Below are positions 37,634 to 46,398 of a stretch of 64,000 nucleotides of DNA, in pieces (within the stretch, counting starts at the first letter, position 1; every line of letters begins with the position of its first letter). The stretch comes from Streptomyces toyocaensis (lineage in GTDB: Bacteria; Actinomycetota; Actinomycetes; Streptomycetales; Streptomycetaceae). The position numbers and the translations under genes were made by a program. Location: the NCBI RefSeq assembly GCF_000725125.1, contig NZ_JFCB01000006.1, positions 1 through 64,000 of the forward strand, given 5' to 3'. The notes under the pieces are model-generated. The model did not search any database and was not told where the DNA came from. It saw only the letters and a list, made by a program, of their open reading frames with translations.

Positions 37634-38451
37634 GGCGCTCCCCTCATCCGCTGCAACAACTCGACCGAGTCCGCTGGGGACAGGGCGTGTGAGCGCATCT
37701 TGGCATAGCGCATCTGCATGACGCTCACGGCTTCTCGGTCAGAAACCAGTTGCCCCGTCTTCTGCCCCTCCGCGTACCCGAGCCACTGCCGTTCGGGTGT
37801 CTCAAGGAGTTGCATGGGCCCGTCCGTACCGGCGTGATACGGCTGCCGCAGCGGCATGATCTGCAACTCGACGTTCCACAGCTCGGTGGACGCCAGGAGA
37901 TGGTCGATCAGCTCCCGGGTGACGTCCTCTCCACCCGTGTGCCGCAGCAGTACCGACTCCTCGACGATGAAGCTGAACGCGATCGGCGGCCTGCGCCCGA
38001 GCAGTTCCTGCCGCGCCAGCCGGGCCGCGATCCGCTGCTCCAGTTGCTCCTCACTGGGCGGAGGCGGGACGTTGAGCATCACCGCCCGTGTGTACGCCTC
38101 CGTCTGGAGCAGACCCGGGACCACCCGGCACTCGTACGTGCACAGGGCGACCGCCACCTCCTCCAACTGGGCCCACTCCCGGAACCAGACCGCCAGCCCG
38201 CGCTGCCGCCCGACGTGACGGGCCATGGCGCGCAGCACTCCGAACGCCTCCAGCGCCTCCTCCGCCCGCTCGACGAAGGCGGCGGTGGGCATCCGCCGGC
38301 CCTGCTCGACCGAGGCCACGGAGGCGTACGAGTAGTTGAGCCGCTCGGCGAGCTGCTCCTGGGTCATCAGGGCACGTTCGCGGAACGTCTTCAAGGCCGC
38401 CCCGAACGCCCTGAGACTGTCGGACGACTCAAGCGTGCTGCCGTTCGCCAT
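37630..38451 (-). CDS. XRE family regulator with DUF5753 ligand-binding-like domain
   Basis: A 273-aa regulator. The XRE helix-turn-helix spans residues about 13-70 (LMTQEQLAERLNYSYASVASVEQG). The remaining DUF5753 region contains FREWAQLEEVA, YECRVVPGLLQTEAYTRAV and the late DSVELLQRMR. ATG 38451. It forms a two-gene cassette with DUF397. Streptomyces carry dozens of such pairs affecting development; the target here is unknown. Confidence 0.93.
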   Translation of the reverse strand: MANGSTLESSDSLRAFGAALKTFRERALMTQEQLAERLNYSYASVASVEQGRRMPTAAFVERAEEALEAFGVLRAMARHVGRQRGLAVWFREWAQLEEVAVALCTYECRVVPGLLQTEAYTRAVMLNVPPPPSEEQLEQRIAARLARQELLGRRPPIAFSFIVEESVLLRHTGGEDVTRELIDHLLASTELWNVELQIMPLRQPYHAGTDGPMQLLETPERQWLGYAEGQKTGQLVSDREAVSVMQMRYAKMRSHALSPADSVELLQRMRGAP

Positions 38452-38584
38452 GACGACGACCCCCTTGTCGCTTCACCGGCACACCGTGCAGCCGTACAAC
38501 GACCCGGCAGCCGGGCGGGGTTACGCGCGGCGCCCGGCCGCGGCCCGTACACGCCGACGTGTACGGGTGCGTGCGGGCGGAGAA

Positions 38585-38630
38585 ACGGCCGCGCCCGCCG
38601 TCCCCCGGAGGGTCAGGCGGGCGCGGCCGT
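38585..38630 (-). terminator. terminator of glkA
   Basis: A perfect 15-bp stem, acggccgcgcccgcc (38585-38599) with its complement (38616-38630), and a 16-nt loop, starting 18 bp past the glkA stop codon. It also insulates the XRE promoter. Confidence 0.85.
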
Positions 38631-38647
38631 GCGCGTGGGGGGCGGTG

Positions 38648-39601
38648 TCACATGATGGGGTCGGGCTGGCGGGCCAGGTCCGCCGCGCCGACGAGGCCCG
38701 CCTTGTTGCCGAGCTGGGCGCCGAGGACCTCGGCGACCGGGCGCCAGTTGCCGCCGACCAGCCAGCGCCGGTAGGACTTGCGGATCGGGCCGAGGACCAG
38801 TTCGCCCTCGTCCGAGAGGCCGCCGCCGACGATGAAGGCGGAGGGGTCGAAGAGCGAGGCCAGGTCCGCGAGGCCGGCGCCGACCCAGCGGGCCAGCTCG
38901 CGGTAGGAGTCGACCGCCACCCGGTCGCCCTGGCGGGCGGCCATGGAGACGTGCTTGCCCTCGATGCCGTCCGGGGTGCCGTCGCCCAGCGAGAGCAGCG
39001 TCTCGGCGTTCTCGGGGGTGGCGTTGGCGCGCTGCCTGGCGTAGCGGACGAGGGCGCGGCCGGAGGCGTACTGCTCCCAGCAGCCCTGCGAGCCGCAGCC
39101 GCACAGCAGGCCGTCCGGCACCATGCGGATGTGGCCGAACTCGGCGGCCACGCCGAAGTGACCGCGGCGCAGCTTGTTGCCGATGATCACGCCGCCGCCG
39201 AGGCCCGTGCCGAGCGTGATGCAGATGACGTTGCGGTGGCCCTTGCCCGCGCCGAACTTGTACTCGCCCCAGGCCGCGGCGTTGGCGTCGTTCTCCACGA
39301 CGACCGGGAGACCCACGCGGGCCTCGACCTTCTCCTTGAGCGGCTCGTTGCGCCAGTGGATGTTGGGGGCGAAGTAGACCTCGGAGCGCTGGCGGTTGAC
39401 GTACCCGGCCGCACCGATGCCCACGCCGACGATGTCGTGTCCGGCGCGCGCTCCTTCCACGGCGGAGGCGATGGCGTCCACGATCCCCTCGGGCGTGCCC
39501 GGGGTCGGCACCTTGTGGGTCGAGAGGATGTTGCCGTCCTCGTCGACCACTCCGGCCGCGATCTTGGTGCCGCCGATGTCGACGCCGATGGTGAGTCCCA
39601 T
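38648..39601 (-). CDS. glkA: glucose kinase, ROK family
   Basis: A 317-aa glucokinase (same length as S. coelicolor GlkA) phosphorylating glucose with ATP and central to carbon catabolite repression in Streptomyces. ATP loop DIGGTK (residues 8-13), catalytic D105 in VVENDANA, and the ROK zinc site H157 with C167, C169 and C174 (CGCGSQGC). ATG 39601. Single-gene unit with its own terminator. Regulation of GlkA is known to be largely post-translational. Confidence 0.96.
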   Translation of the reverse strand: MGLTIGVDIGGTKIAAGVVDEDGNILSTHKVPTPGTPEGIVDAIASAVEGARAGHDIVGVGIGAAGYVNRQRSEVYFAPNIHWRNEPLKEKVEARVGLPVVVENDANAAAWGEYKFGAGKGHRNVICITLGTGLGGGVIIGNKLRRGHFGVAAEFGHIRMVPDGLLCGCGSQGCWEQYASGRALVRYARQRANATPENAETLLSLGDGTPDGIEGKHVSMAARQGDRVAVDSYRELARWVGAGLADLASLFDPSAFIVGGGLSDEGELVLGPIRKSYRRWLVGGNWRPVAEVLGAQLGNKAGLVGAADLARQPDPIM

Positions 39602-39726
39602 GAATCCCTCAGTTCCGGTCGAGCCCCGCTACGCCAACGGTACCCGAGGCACAGCGGTGGGGGCCCCGGCGTCCGTACGGTGAACGGGCCGGCGGGGATC
39701 ATGGGTGTCCACGGGGGACCGGGGTG

Positions 39727-40251
39727 TCAGTCCAGGTCGATGTGCTCACCGGACCCGGTGCCCGGGTCGTCGCCGCGGCCCGGGCGTTCGTCGAGGTCGC
39801 GCGCGTCGGTGTCGCGTGCGGTCCAGCGGCGCTCCTGGTCCTGCACGGCGGAGCGGTAGGCGGCGAGGAGTTCGTTGCCGGCGGCGGCGAGGTGGTCGAA
39901 GACGTCGGGGTTGCGTTCGATGACGGGTTCGACGGCGGCCCTGGCCTGCTGGACGACCTGCCGCACCATCTGCTGGGCGGCGGGTCCGGCGACCGCGCCG
40001 AGGAGCGGGGACTGCAGACCGGAGAGCTTGTCGGCGACCGCGTCGACGAGCTTCCTCAGCTCCTCGGCGGCCGATCCGGGCTGCGGGCCGTACTGGGCGC
40101 GGCGGCGGGCCTGCTCCGCCTCCAGGTCCTCGGCGGCGGCCGTCGCCCACGCGTCGGCGTGGGCCTCGGCGCCGGCCGTCCGTGCGTCGTCCACCGGCTT
40201 GTCGACGTTGTCGTCCCCGGCGTCGTCGGACGGGGGGAGCTGTTCGCTCAT
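39727..40251 (-). CDS. DUF5304 family protein
   Basis: A 174-aa acidic, soluble and mostly helical protein. The N-terminal 50 residues are Asp/Ala-rich. The middle (about 60-140) holds the conserved EELRKLVDAVADKLSGLQSPL and QQMVRQVVQQARAAVEP amphipathic helices, and the tail is Asp/Gly-rich. I recognise it as DUF5304, found next to ArsA-like ATPase genes in Streptomyces. 59 bp after that ATPase gene on the same strand, so probably one operon. Function unknown. Confidence 0.82.
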   Translation of the reverse strand: MSEQLPPSDDAGDDNVDKPVDDARTAGAEAHADAWATAAAEDLEAEQARRRAQYGPQPGSAAEELRKLVDAVADKLSGLQSPLLGAVAGPAAQQMVRQVVQQARAAVEPVIERNPDVFDHLAAAGNELLAAYRSAVQDQERRWTARDTDARDLDERPGRGDDPGTGSGEHIDLD

Positions 40252-40310
40252 GGGAGGCTCCTTCGACTGCGGGTGGCCCCCTCGACGTTACCCGAACGGC
40301 CGTGGTGGCT

Positions 40311-41459
40311 TCAGCGCGTGCGCGGCCACAGTGCCGGATCCGGCCGGAACCGGATGCGCAGTTCGCCCTCCCGCAGTGCGGCGCCGTCGACGGTGCAGCG
40401 GCGCAGCGCGGAGGGCAGGGGGACCGTGCGGCGGAAGGGGCCCGCGGTGACGACGATGCCGTCGCCGCGGCGGACGAGGTCGAGTTCGTCGCGGCGGGCG
40501 CCCGGGAGGGGGAGGTGCCAGACGAGGACGCCGTCCTCGGCGAGCCGGTCGGTGACCGGCCAGACGACCGGTCCGCGGCCCGTCCCGGCGCCGGGCACCG
40601 CGAGCGCGGCGAGGTCGTCGGCGCCGCGCGGGTCGTGTCCGAGGTGGGCGACCGGGTGGACGTCGTGGGACTCGCGCCACTCCTCCAGGGTCTTGCGCTG
40701 CTGGGCGACGGGGCCGGCCAGCCAGCCGCCCGCGTCGCTCTCCGGCAGGACGCGCGTCGCGATCAGCGCGTCGGTGCGCAGCCCGCGCAGGGCGGTGCCG
40801 AGGGCCGCGGCGCGCACGGCGTCGGCGCCGGCGGGTCCCGGTTCGGCGACCAGGCGTACGACGGTGTCACGGTCGGCGAGCACGGCCTCGACGGCGGCGA
40901 GCTGGAGGTCCAGGCGGGCGGCGGTCTCGTACAGCCATCCGGCGGGCAGGGGTACGCCGGCGAGGCGGCCGAGCACGGGGCGCAGGGCGCGGGCCGCCTG
41001 GCGCTCGGGCGGCAGGAGGCGGCGCAGGTGGCCGCGGAGCTCCTCGGGGAGGGCGAGGAGGGAGAGGGCGCGCGGGGCGGGCGGGAGGTCGACGACGAGG
41101 ACGTCGTACGCCTCCGACAGCGCGGCGTCCCGCAGGGCGCGCAGGACGGCGAGTTCCTCGGCGCCGGGGAGCGTGCCCGTCTCCTCGGGTTCGAGCCGGG
41201 CGGCGCCGAGGAGGTCCAGCGCGGAGGCGGCCCGGTTCTGGAGGGCGGCCAGATCGGCGCGGAAGCCGGCGTCGGGGTCGACGCGGCGCACGGTGAGTCC
41301 GGGCGGTGCCGCCCCTCCCAGCACGGGGCCGAGGGTGTCGGTGCGGTCGGTGCCGAGGAGCAGGGTGCGGGCACCCCCACGGGCGGCGGCGAGCGCGGTG
41401 GCGGCGGCGACGGTCGTGCGTCCGCCGCCACCCGGGCCCGTGATCAGGAGGGTGCGCAT
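40311..41459 (-). CDS. ArsA/GET3-like ATPase with altered Walker A
   Basis: A 382-aa protein of the ArsA/GET3 class. The deviant Walker A should read GKGGxGKTT but is GPGGGGRTT (residues 8-16), so both the signature Lys (P9) and the P-loop Lys (R14) are missing. The switch region LVVDLPPAPRALSLL is present, and a C-terminal beta-rich alpha-crystallin-like segment ends the protein, as in other actinobacterial ArsA homologs. It may bind nucleotide without normal hydrolysis, or be a non-catalytic partner. No ars genes are nearby; SRPBCC and DUF5304 genes flank it. Confidence 0.85.
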   Translation of the reverse strand: MRTLLITGPGGGGRTTVAAATALAAARGGARTLLLGTDRTDTLGPVLGGAAPPGLTVRRVDPDAGFRADLAALQNRAASALDLLGAARLEPEETGTLPGAEELAVLRALRDAALSEAYDVLVVDLPPAPRALSLLALPEELRGHLRRLLPPERQAARALRPVLGRLAGVPLPAGWLYETAARLDLQLAAVEAVLADRDTVVRLVAEPGPAGADAVRAAALGTALRGLRTDALIATRVLPESDAGGWLAGPVAQQRKTLEEWRESHDVHPVAHLGHDPRGADDLAALAVPGAGTGRGPVVWPVTDRLAEDGVLVWHLPLPGARRDELDLVRRGDGIVVTAGPFRRTVPLPSALRRCTVDGAALREGELRIRFRPDPALWPRTR

Positions 41460-41530
41460 TGGGTGAACGGTAACGGACGGCGGGCGTGGACGGGCTGCGC
41501 CCGCCCGCGCCCGCGGGGTGCCGTCGCGCG

Positions 41531-41974
41531 TTACTTCGGGGTGGACTCCACGCGCTTCTTCAGGCCTGCCAGGGCGCGGTCGATGATGACCTTCTCCGCC
41601 TTGCGCTTGATCATGCCGAGCATCGGGATCTTGACGTCGACCGTCAGCCGGTAGGTGACCTCGGTGGTGCCCGGGCCGGCCGGGGTGAGGACGTAGGAGC
41701 CGTCGAGGGAGCGCAGCATCTGGGACTTCACCAGGGTCCAGGAGACCTCGTTGCCCCCGGTCCAGGTGTACGCCAGCGTCTGGTCGTCCTTGATCGCGCC
41801 GGCGTCCATGACCAGGCGCACCTGCTCGGCGCGGCCCTGCTCGTCGGTCTTGAGGACCTCCGCCTCCTTCACCTCGCCCGTCCAGTCGGGATAGCGGGCG
41901 AAGTCGGCGATCACCCCCATGACGTCGGCCGGTGCCGCCTCGATCGTGATGCTCGAGCTGGTGTGTTCCGCCAT
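41531..41974 (-). CDS. SRPBCC (START/polyketide cyclase-like) lipid-binding protein
   Basis: A 147-aa single-domain helix-grip protein with a hydrophobic cavity. It shows SSSITIEAAPADVMGVIADFARYPDW at the start (conserved family opening) and ends with a long C-terminal helix rich in Lys. No aromatase catalytic pattern. ATG 41974 follows GGAGGAG. Upstream of the ArsA-like gene by 71 bp, probably co-transcribed. Ligand unknown; acyl-CoA or a lipid would fit the neighbouring acyl-CoA synthetase. Confidence 0.88.
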   Translation of the reverse strand: MAEHTSSSITIEAAPADVMGVIADFARYPDWTGEVKEAEVLKTDEQGRAEQVRLVMDAGAIKDDQTLAYTWTGGNEVSWTLVKSQMLRSLDGSYVLTPAGPGTTEVTYRLTVDVKIPMLGMIKRKAEKVIIDRALAGLKKRVESTPK

Positions 41975-42114
41975 CGCCGTGGCTCCTCCAGATGCGGGCC
42001 GGTAGTCGTCATCGCCGTGCGCTGTGCGCCGAGCGCACGCGCGTGCAGCGGAAGGCTACCGTGCGCCGGACCGGCGGAACGCACCCGACCTGGGACATCC
42101 GCCCCCTTCCGGCC

Positions 42115-42912
42115 TCACCACTCCAGCGCCCACGGCCGGCCGCTGCTCGCGAAGTGACCCACGTTCACGCATTCGGTGGCGCCGATCCGCATCCGCCGCA
42201 CCAGTGGCTGGTGCACGTGGCCGAACAGGGCGTAGCGGGGCCGGGTGCGGCGGATCGCGTCCAGCAGCGCCCGGCTGCCGCGCTCGAACCGGCGGGCGAC
42301 GGTGTCGTAGACCAGCTCCGGCACCTCCGGCGGGATGTGCGTGCACAGCACGTCGACCTCGCCGACGGCCTCGATCTTCGCGGCGTACTCCTCGTCGCCG
42401 ATCTCGTACGGCGTGCGCATGGGCGTGCGCAGGCCACCGCCGACGAAGCCGAAGGTCCAGCCGCCGATCTCCGCCCGCTGCCCGTCGAGGACGGTGGTGC
42501 CGGGGCCCGCGTACTCCCGCCACAGGGGCGGCATGTCGACGTTGCCGTAGGTGGCGTACGTAGGTGTGGGGAAGGCGGCGAACATCTCGGCGTACTGCTT
42601 GCGCACCGCCGTCTCGATCGCCGCGGCCTTGTCCATGCCGATGCCGGCCCACAGCCGCCGCTGGAACTCGCGCGCCTCGTCGAAGCGGCGGGCGGTGCGC
42701 AGCTCCACGATGCGGTCGGCGTTCTCGGCGCCGAACAGGTCGGGGAAGATGCCGCGCGAATGGTCGGCGTAGTCGAGGAAGAGCACCAGGTCGCCCAGGC
42801 AGACCAGGGCGTCGGCGCCCTCGCCGGCCCGCGCGAGGTCACGGGCGTTGCCGTGCACGTCGCTGACCACGTGCACGCGTGCGCGCCGGTTCCCGCCTCG
42901 TGTCGCTGCCAT
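42115..42912 (-). CDS. calcineurin-like metallophosphoesterase
   Basis: A 265-aa dinuclear metal phosphoesterase. The five family motifs are visible: DVHGN, GDLV, GNVD, THIPPE and GHVHQP. No signal peptide, so cytosolic; substrate could be a nucleotide or phosphodiester. ATG 42912 is preferred to an upstream in-frame extension, which would run through the fadD promoter region. Divergent from the acyl-CoA synthetase gene. Confidence 0.9.
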   Translation of the reverse strand: MAATRGGNRRARVHVVSDVHGNARDLARAGEGADALVCLGDLVLFLDYADHSRGIFPDLFGAENADRIVELRTARRFDEAREFQRRLWAGIGMDKAAAIETAVRKQYAEMFAAFPTPTYATYGNVDMPPLWREYAGPGTTVLDGQRAEIGGWTFGFVGGGLRTPMRTPYEIGDEEYAAKIEAVGEVDVLCTHIPPEVPELVYDTVARRFERGSRALLDAIRRTRPRYALFGHVHQPLVRRMRIGATECVNVGHFASSGRPWALEW

Positions 42913-43100
42913 GGCGATCAAGGGTAAGCGTGTGCGGGCCGCGTGAACAATGGCGGGCCCACCTGCGGTTACTGGCTGGTCGGTCCCGGGGTGGACTACT
43001 GTGCGCAATGAAACACCAACCTGTGTGACGCAGCGAACATCTCGCCGGGACCCCCTGTCGTAGACGCCATACCGGCGGGTAACGTCCGGGCAGTCCAGTC

Positions 43101-43135
43101 GTGCTCGGGATTTCAACTTGTGAATTCGCGAGCAC
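43101..43135 (+). promoter_or_regulatory. inverted repeat in the acyl-CoA synthetase leader
   Basis: gtgctcg (43101-43107) and cgagcac (43129-43135) flank an AT-rich centre (atttcaacttgtgaatt) within the otherwise gene-free 42913-43208. It could be an operator or a leader hairpin for fadD. No fatty-acid regulator is assigned. Confidence 0.35.
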
Positions 43136-43208
43136 CCGCCCGAGCCTTGGACCGCACCGTCGCATCGCACAACGTCGTGGCGCCGGCGCCCTAAGAGGAG
43201 CAGCAGTC

Positions 43209-45005
43209 TTGCGCGAGTTCAGCCTTCCGGCTTTGTACGAGGTCCCCGCGGACGGCAATCTGACCGACATCGTCCGCAGAAACGCCGCGCAGCACCCCGA
43301 CGTCGCCGTCATCGCCCGCAAGGCCGGTGGCGCCTGGCAGGACGTGACGGCCACCACCTTCCTGGCGGAGGTGCGGGAAGCCGCCAAAGGCATGATCGCC
43401 GCCGGTGTGCAGCCCGGCGACCGGGTCGGCCTGATGTCCCGCACCCGCTACGAGTGGACGCTGCTGGACTTCGCGATCTGGAGCGCCGGCGCGGTCACCG
43501 TGCCGGTGTACGAGACCAGCTCGCCGGAGCAGGTGGCGTGGATCCTCGGCGACTCCGGTGCCACCGCCTGCTTCGTGGAGCTCGACGCCCACGCGGCGAC
43601 CGTGGAGTCGGTGCGCGACCGGCTGCCCGCGCTGAAGAACCTGTGGCAGATCGAGTCCGGCGGCCTCGAGGAGCTGGGCCGGCTCGGGCAGGGCGTCGGC
43701 GACGAGACCGTCGAGGAGCGCAGCTCGGTCGCGAAGGCGGACGACCCGGCCACCATCGTCTACACCTCCGGCACCACCGGCCGCCCCAAGGGCTGCGTGC
43801 TCACCCACCGCAGCTTCTTCGCCGAGTGCGGCAACATCGTGGAGCGGCTGCGTCCGCTGTTCCGCACCGGCGAGTGCTCGGTGCTGCTGTTCCTGCCCCT
43901 CGCGCACGTCTTCGGACGGCTGGTGCAGATCGCGCCGATGATGGCGCCGATCAAGCTGGGCTGCGTGCCCGACATCAAGAACCTGACCGACGAGCTGGCC
44001 GCGTTCCGGCCGACGCTGATCCTCGGCGTGCCGCGGGTCTTCGAGAAGGTCTACAACGCGGCGCGGGCCAAGGCGCAGGCCGACGGCAAGGGAAAGATCT
44101 TCGACAAGGCGGCGGACACGGCGATCGCCTACAGCCAGGCGCTGGACACGCCGTCCGGGCCGTCGGTCGGCCTGAAGATCAAATACAAGGTGTTCGACAA
44201 GCTGGTCTACGGCAAACTGCGCGCGGTGCTGGGCGGCCGCGGCGAGTACGCCATCTCGGGCGGCGCCCCGCTGGGCGAGCGCCTGGGCCACTTCTTCCGC
44301 GGCATCGGCTTCAGCGTGCTGGAGGGCTACGGCCTGACCGAGTCCTGCGCGGCCACCGCGTTCAACCCGTGGGACCGGCAGAAGATCGGCACGGTCGGCC
44401 AGCCGCTGCCCGGTTCGGTCGTCCGGATCGCGGACGACGGGGAGGTGCTGCTGCACGGCGAGCACCTGTTCAAGGAGTACTGGAACAACCCGGGCGCCAC
44501 CGCCGAGGCGCTCGCCGACGGCTGGTTCCACACCGGTGACATCGGCACGCTGGACGAGGACGGTTATCTGCGGATCACCGGCCGCAAGAAGGAGATCCTG
44601 GTGACGGCGGGCGGCAAGAACGTCGCCCCGGCGGTCATCGAGGACCGGATCCGGGCGCACGCGCTGGTCGCGGAGTGCATGGTGGTGGGCGACGGGCGGC
44701 CGTTCGTGGGTGCTCTGGTCACCATCGACGAGGAGTTCCTGGGCCGGTGGTGCGCCGAGCACGGCAAGCCGGCGGGGTCGACCGCGGCGTCACTGTGCGA
44801 CGATCCCGATCTGCTCGCGGCGGTCCAGACGGCGGTGGACGACGGGAACGCGGCGGTGTCGAAGGCGGAGTCGGTGCGGAAGTTCCGCATTCTGCCGGCG
44901 CAGTTCACCGAGGAGTCGGGGCATCTGACTCCGTCGCTGAAGCTGAAGCGGAATGTGGTGGCGAAGGACTACGCGCACGAGATCGAGGCGATCTACGCCA
45001 AGTAG
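43209..45005 (+). CDS. fadD: long-chain fatty acid-CoA ligase (AMP-binding)
   Basis: A 598-aa adenylate-forming enzyme activating fatty acids to acyl-CoA. The P-loop IVYTSGTTGRPKGC, the GYGLTESCA motif, GWFHTGDIG and the C-terminal GRKKEILVTAGGKNVAP hinge are complete. TTG 43209 is supported by GAGGAG 8 nt upstream and gives the conserved LREFSLPALYEVP start; a longer GTG-started frame is unlikely. Ends tail-to-tail with the GT4 gene across a repeat-bearing spacer. Confidence 0.95.
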   Translation: MREFSLPALYEVPADGNLTDIVRRNAAQHPDVAVIARKAGGAWQDVTATTFLAEVREAAKGMIAAGVQPGDRVGLMSRTRYEWTLLDFAIWSAGAVTVPVYETSSPEQVAWILGDSGATACFVELDAHAATVESVRDRLPALKNLWQIESGGLEELGRLGQGVGDETVEERSSVAKADDPATIVYTSGTTGRPKGCVLTHRSFFAECGNIVERLRPLFRTGECSVLLFLPLAHVFGRLVQIAPMMAPIKLGCVPDIKNLTDELAAFRPTLILGVPRVFEKVYNAARAKAQADGKGKIFDKAADTAIAYSQALDTPSGPSVGLKIKYKVFDKLVYGKLRAVLGGRGEYAISGGAPLGERLGHFFRGIGFSVLEGYGLTESCAATAFNPWDRQKIGTVGQPLPGSVVRIADDGEVLLHGEHLFKEYWNNPGATAEALADGWFHTGDIGTLDEDGYLRITGRKKEILVTAGGKNVAPAVIEDRIRAHALVAECMVVGDGRPFVGALVTIDEEFLGRWCAEHGKPAGSTAASLCDDPDLLAAVQTAVDDGNAAVSKAESVRKFRILPAQFTEESGHLTPSLKLKRNVVAKDYAHEIEAIYAK

Positions 45006-45074
45006 GCGGTGAGGGGGCGCGGCTCGGGGTGCCCCGTGGTCGCCGTCGGCGGGTGCGGGTTGTCCGGGGCTTGT

Positions 45075-45107
45075 CGCGCAGTTCCCCGCGCCCCTGGGGG
45101 GGTGACC
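45075..45107. repeat. Streptomyces interspersed repeat (cgcgcagttccccgcgcccct)
   Basis: The string gtcgcgcagttccccgcgcc is followed by cctggggggg. It belongs to a repeat I know from many Streptomyces intergenic regions; a second copy lies at 62404-62440 and a partial one near 9540-9560. Here it is between two convergent genes and can fold as cccc/gggg hairpins, perhaps helping termination. Confidence 0.7.
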
Positions 45108-45134
45108 CTGACGGCGTGCCGCGCAACAGGCTCG

Positions 45135-46277
45135 TCAGAGCAACCTCTTCAGGTTCTCCGCCAGGAGGTCCCAGCGCCACTTCTCCTCGACCCATTCACG
45201 GCCCCGCTGCCCCATCCTGCGGCGGAGTTCGCCGTCGGCGAGGAGGGTGGTGACGCGGTCGGCGGTCTGCTCGGGGGAGTTGCCGGGGACGACCCACCCG
45301 GTCTCGCCGTCGAGGACCGCGTCGGGGGCGCCGCCGGAGTCGCCGGCGACCACCGGGAGACCGGTCGCGGAGGCCTCCAGGTAGACGATGCCGAGCCCTT
45401 CGACGTCCAGTCCCCCGCGCCGGGTGCGGCAGGGCATCGCGAAGACGTCACCGGCGCCGTAGTGGGCGGGCAGCTCCGACCAGGGGACGGAGCCGGTGAA
45501 GCGGACGGCCGCGGACACGCCGGTGTCCCGCGCCAGCCGGCGCAGGTCCTTCTCGTAGGGACCGCCGCCGACGATCAGCAGGACGGCCTCCGGCTCGGCG
45601 GCCAGGATCGCGGGCATCGCCCGGATCAGCGTGTCCTGGCCCTTGCGCGGCACCAGCCGCGAGACGCACACGACGACCGGGCGGTCGGTCAGTCCGAGGC
45701 GCGCCCGCACCTCGTCGCCGCCCGAATCGGGGTGGAAGGTCTTCTCGTCGACCCCGGGCGGGAGCTGCACCATCCGCGAGGCGGCCTGCGGGGTGAGCGC
45801 CGAGGCGATCCGGGAGCGCGTGTACTCGCCCAGGTAGGTGAGCGTGTCCGTGGACTCCCCTATCCGGCGCAGCAGCTGCCGCGCGGCGGGGAGCTGGGCC
45901 CATCCGGCCTCGTGGCCGTGGGTGGTGGCCACGATCCGCTCCGCGCCCGCGCGGCGCAGTGCCGGTGCCATCAGGCCGAGCGGCGCCGCCGCCCCGAACC
46001 ACACCGAGGTGCACCCGTGCTCACGCAGCAGCCCGACGGCCCGCCGGGTGGCGGCCGGGGTCGGCAGCAGCATCGTCGTGCGGTCCCGCACGACGGTGAA
46101 CGGCTGCTCGGCGTCGAAGGCGGCGGTCGCCTCGACTCCCTCCCGGGAGCGCTTCCAGGTGGAGGCGTAGACGACGAGGCGCTCGGGGTCGAGCCGGAGC
46201 GCCATGTTGTGCAGGAACGCCTGGATGCCGCCGGGCCGGGGCGGGAAGTCGTTGGTCACGATCAGGGTCTTGTGCAT
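45135..46277 (-). CDS. GT4 family glycosyltransferase (PimB-like mannosyltransferase)
   Basis: A 380-aa GT-B glycosyltransferase. The N-terminal IVTNDFPPRPGGIQAF loop, the VSRLVPRKGQDTLI nucleotide segment and EGLGIVYLEASATGLPVVAG (EX7E) are typical of GDP-mannose-dependent phosphatidylinositol mannoside enzymes. ATG 46277 begins MHKTLIVTND; upstream extension is spurious. No signal, cytosolic face. Divergent from the GT87 integral transferase, suggesting a shared envelope glycolipid route (inference). Confidence 0.9.
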   Translation of the reverse strand: MHKTLIVTNDFPPRPGGIQAFLHNMALRLDPERLVVYASTWKRSREGVEATAAFDAEQPFTVVRDRTTMLLPTPAATRRAVGLLREHGCTSVWFGAAAPLGLMAPALRRAGAERIVATTHGHEAGWAQLPAARQLLRRIGESTDTLTYLGEYTRSRIASALTPQAASRMVQLPPGVDEKTFHPDSGGDEVRARLGLTDRPVVVCVSRLVPRKGQDTLIRAMPAILAAEPEAVLLIVGGGPYEKDLRRLARDTGVSAAVRFTGSVPWSELPAHYGAGDVFAMPCRTRRGGLDVEGLGIVYLEASATGLPVVAGDSGGAPDAVLDGETGWVVPGNSPEQTADRVTTLLADGELRRRMGQRGREWVEEKWRWDLLAENLKRLL

Positions 46278-46398
46278 CGCCGCAGACCCTATCGAACGGC
46301 GTCCGCGGTCCGGGCCACGGCGGTGCTCTGTGGCACAGGCCCCGGCGTCCGGGACATCATGGCCCCTCACGACGGCACACCGGACGGACGGGAATCAC

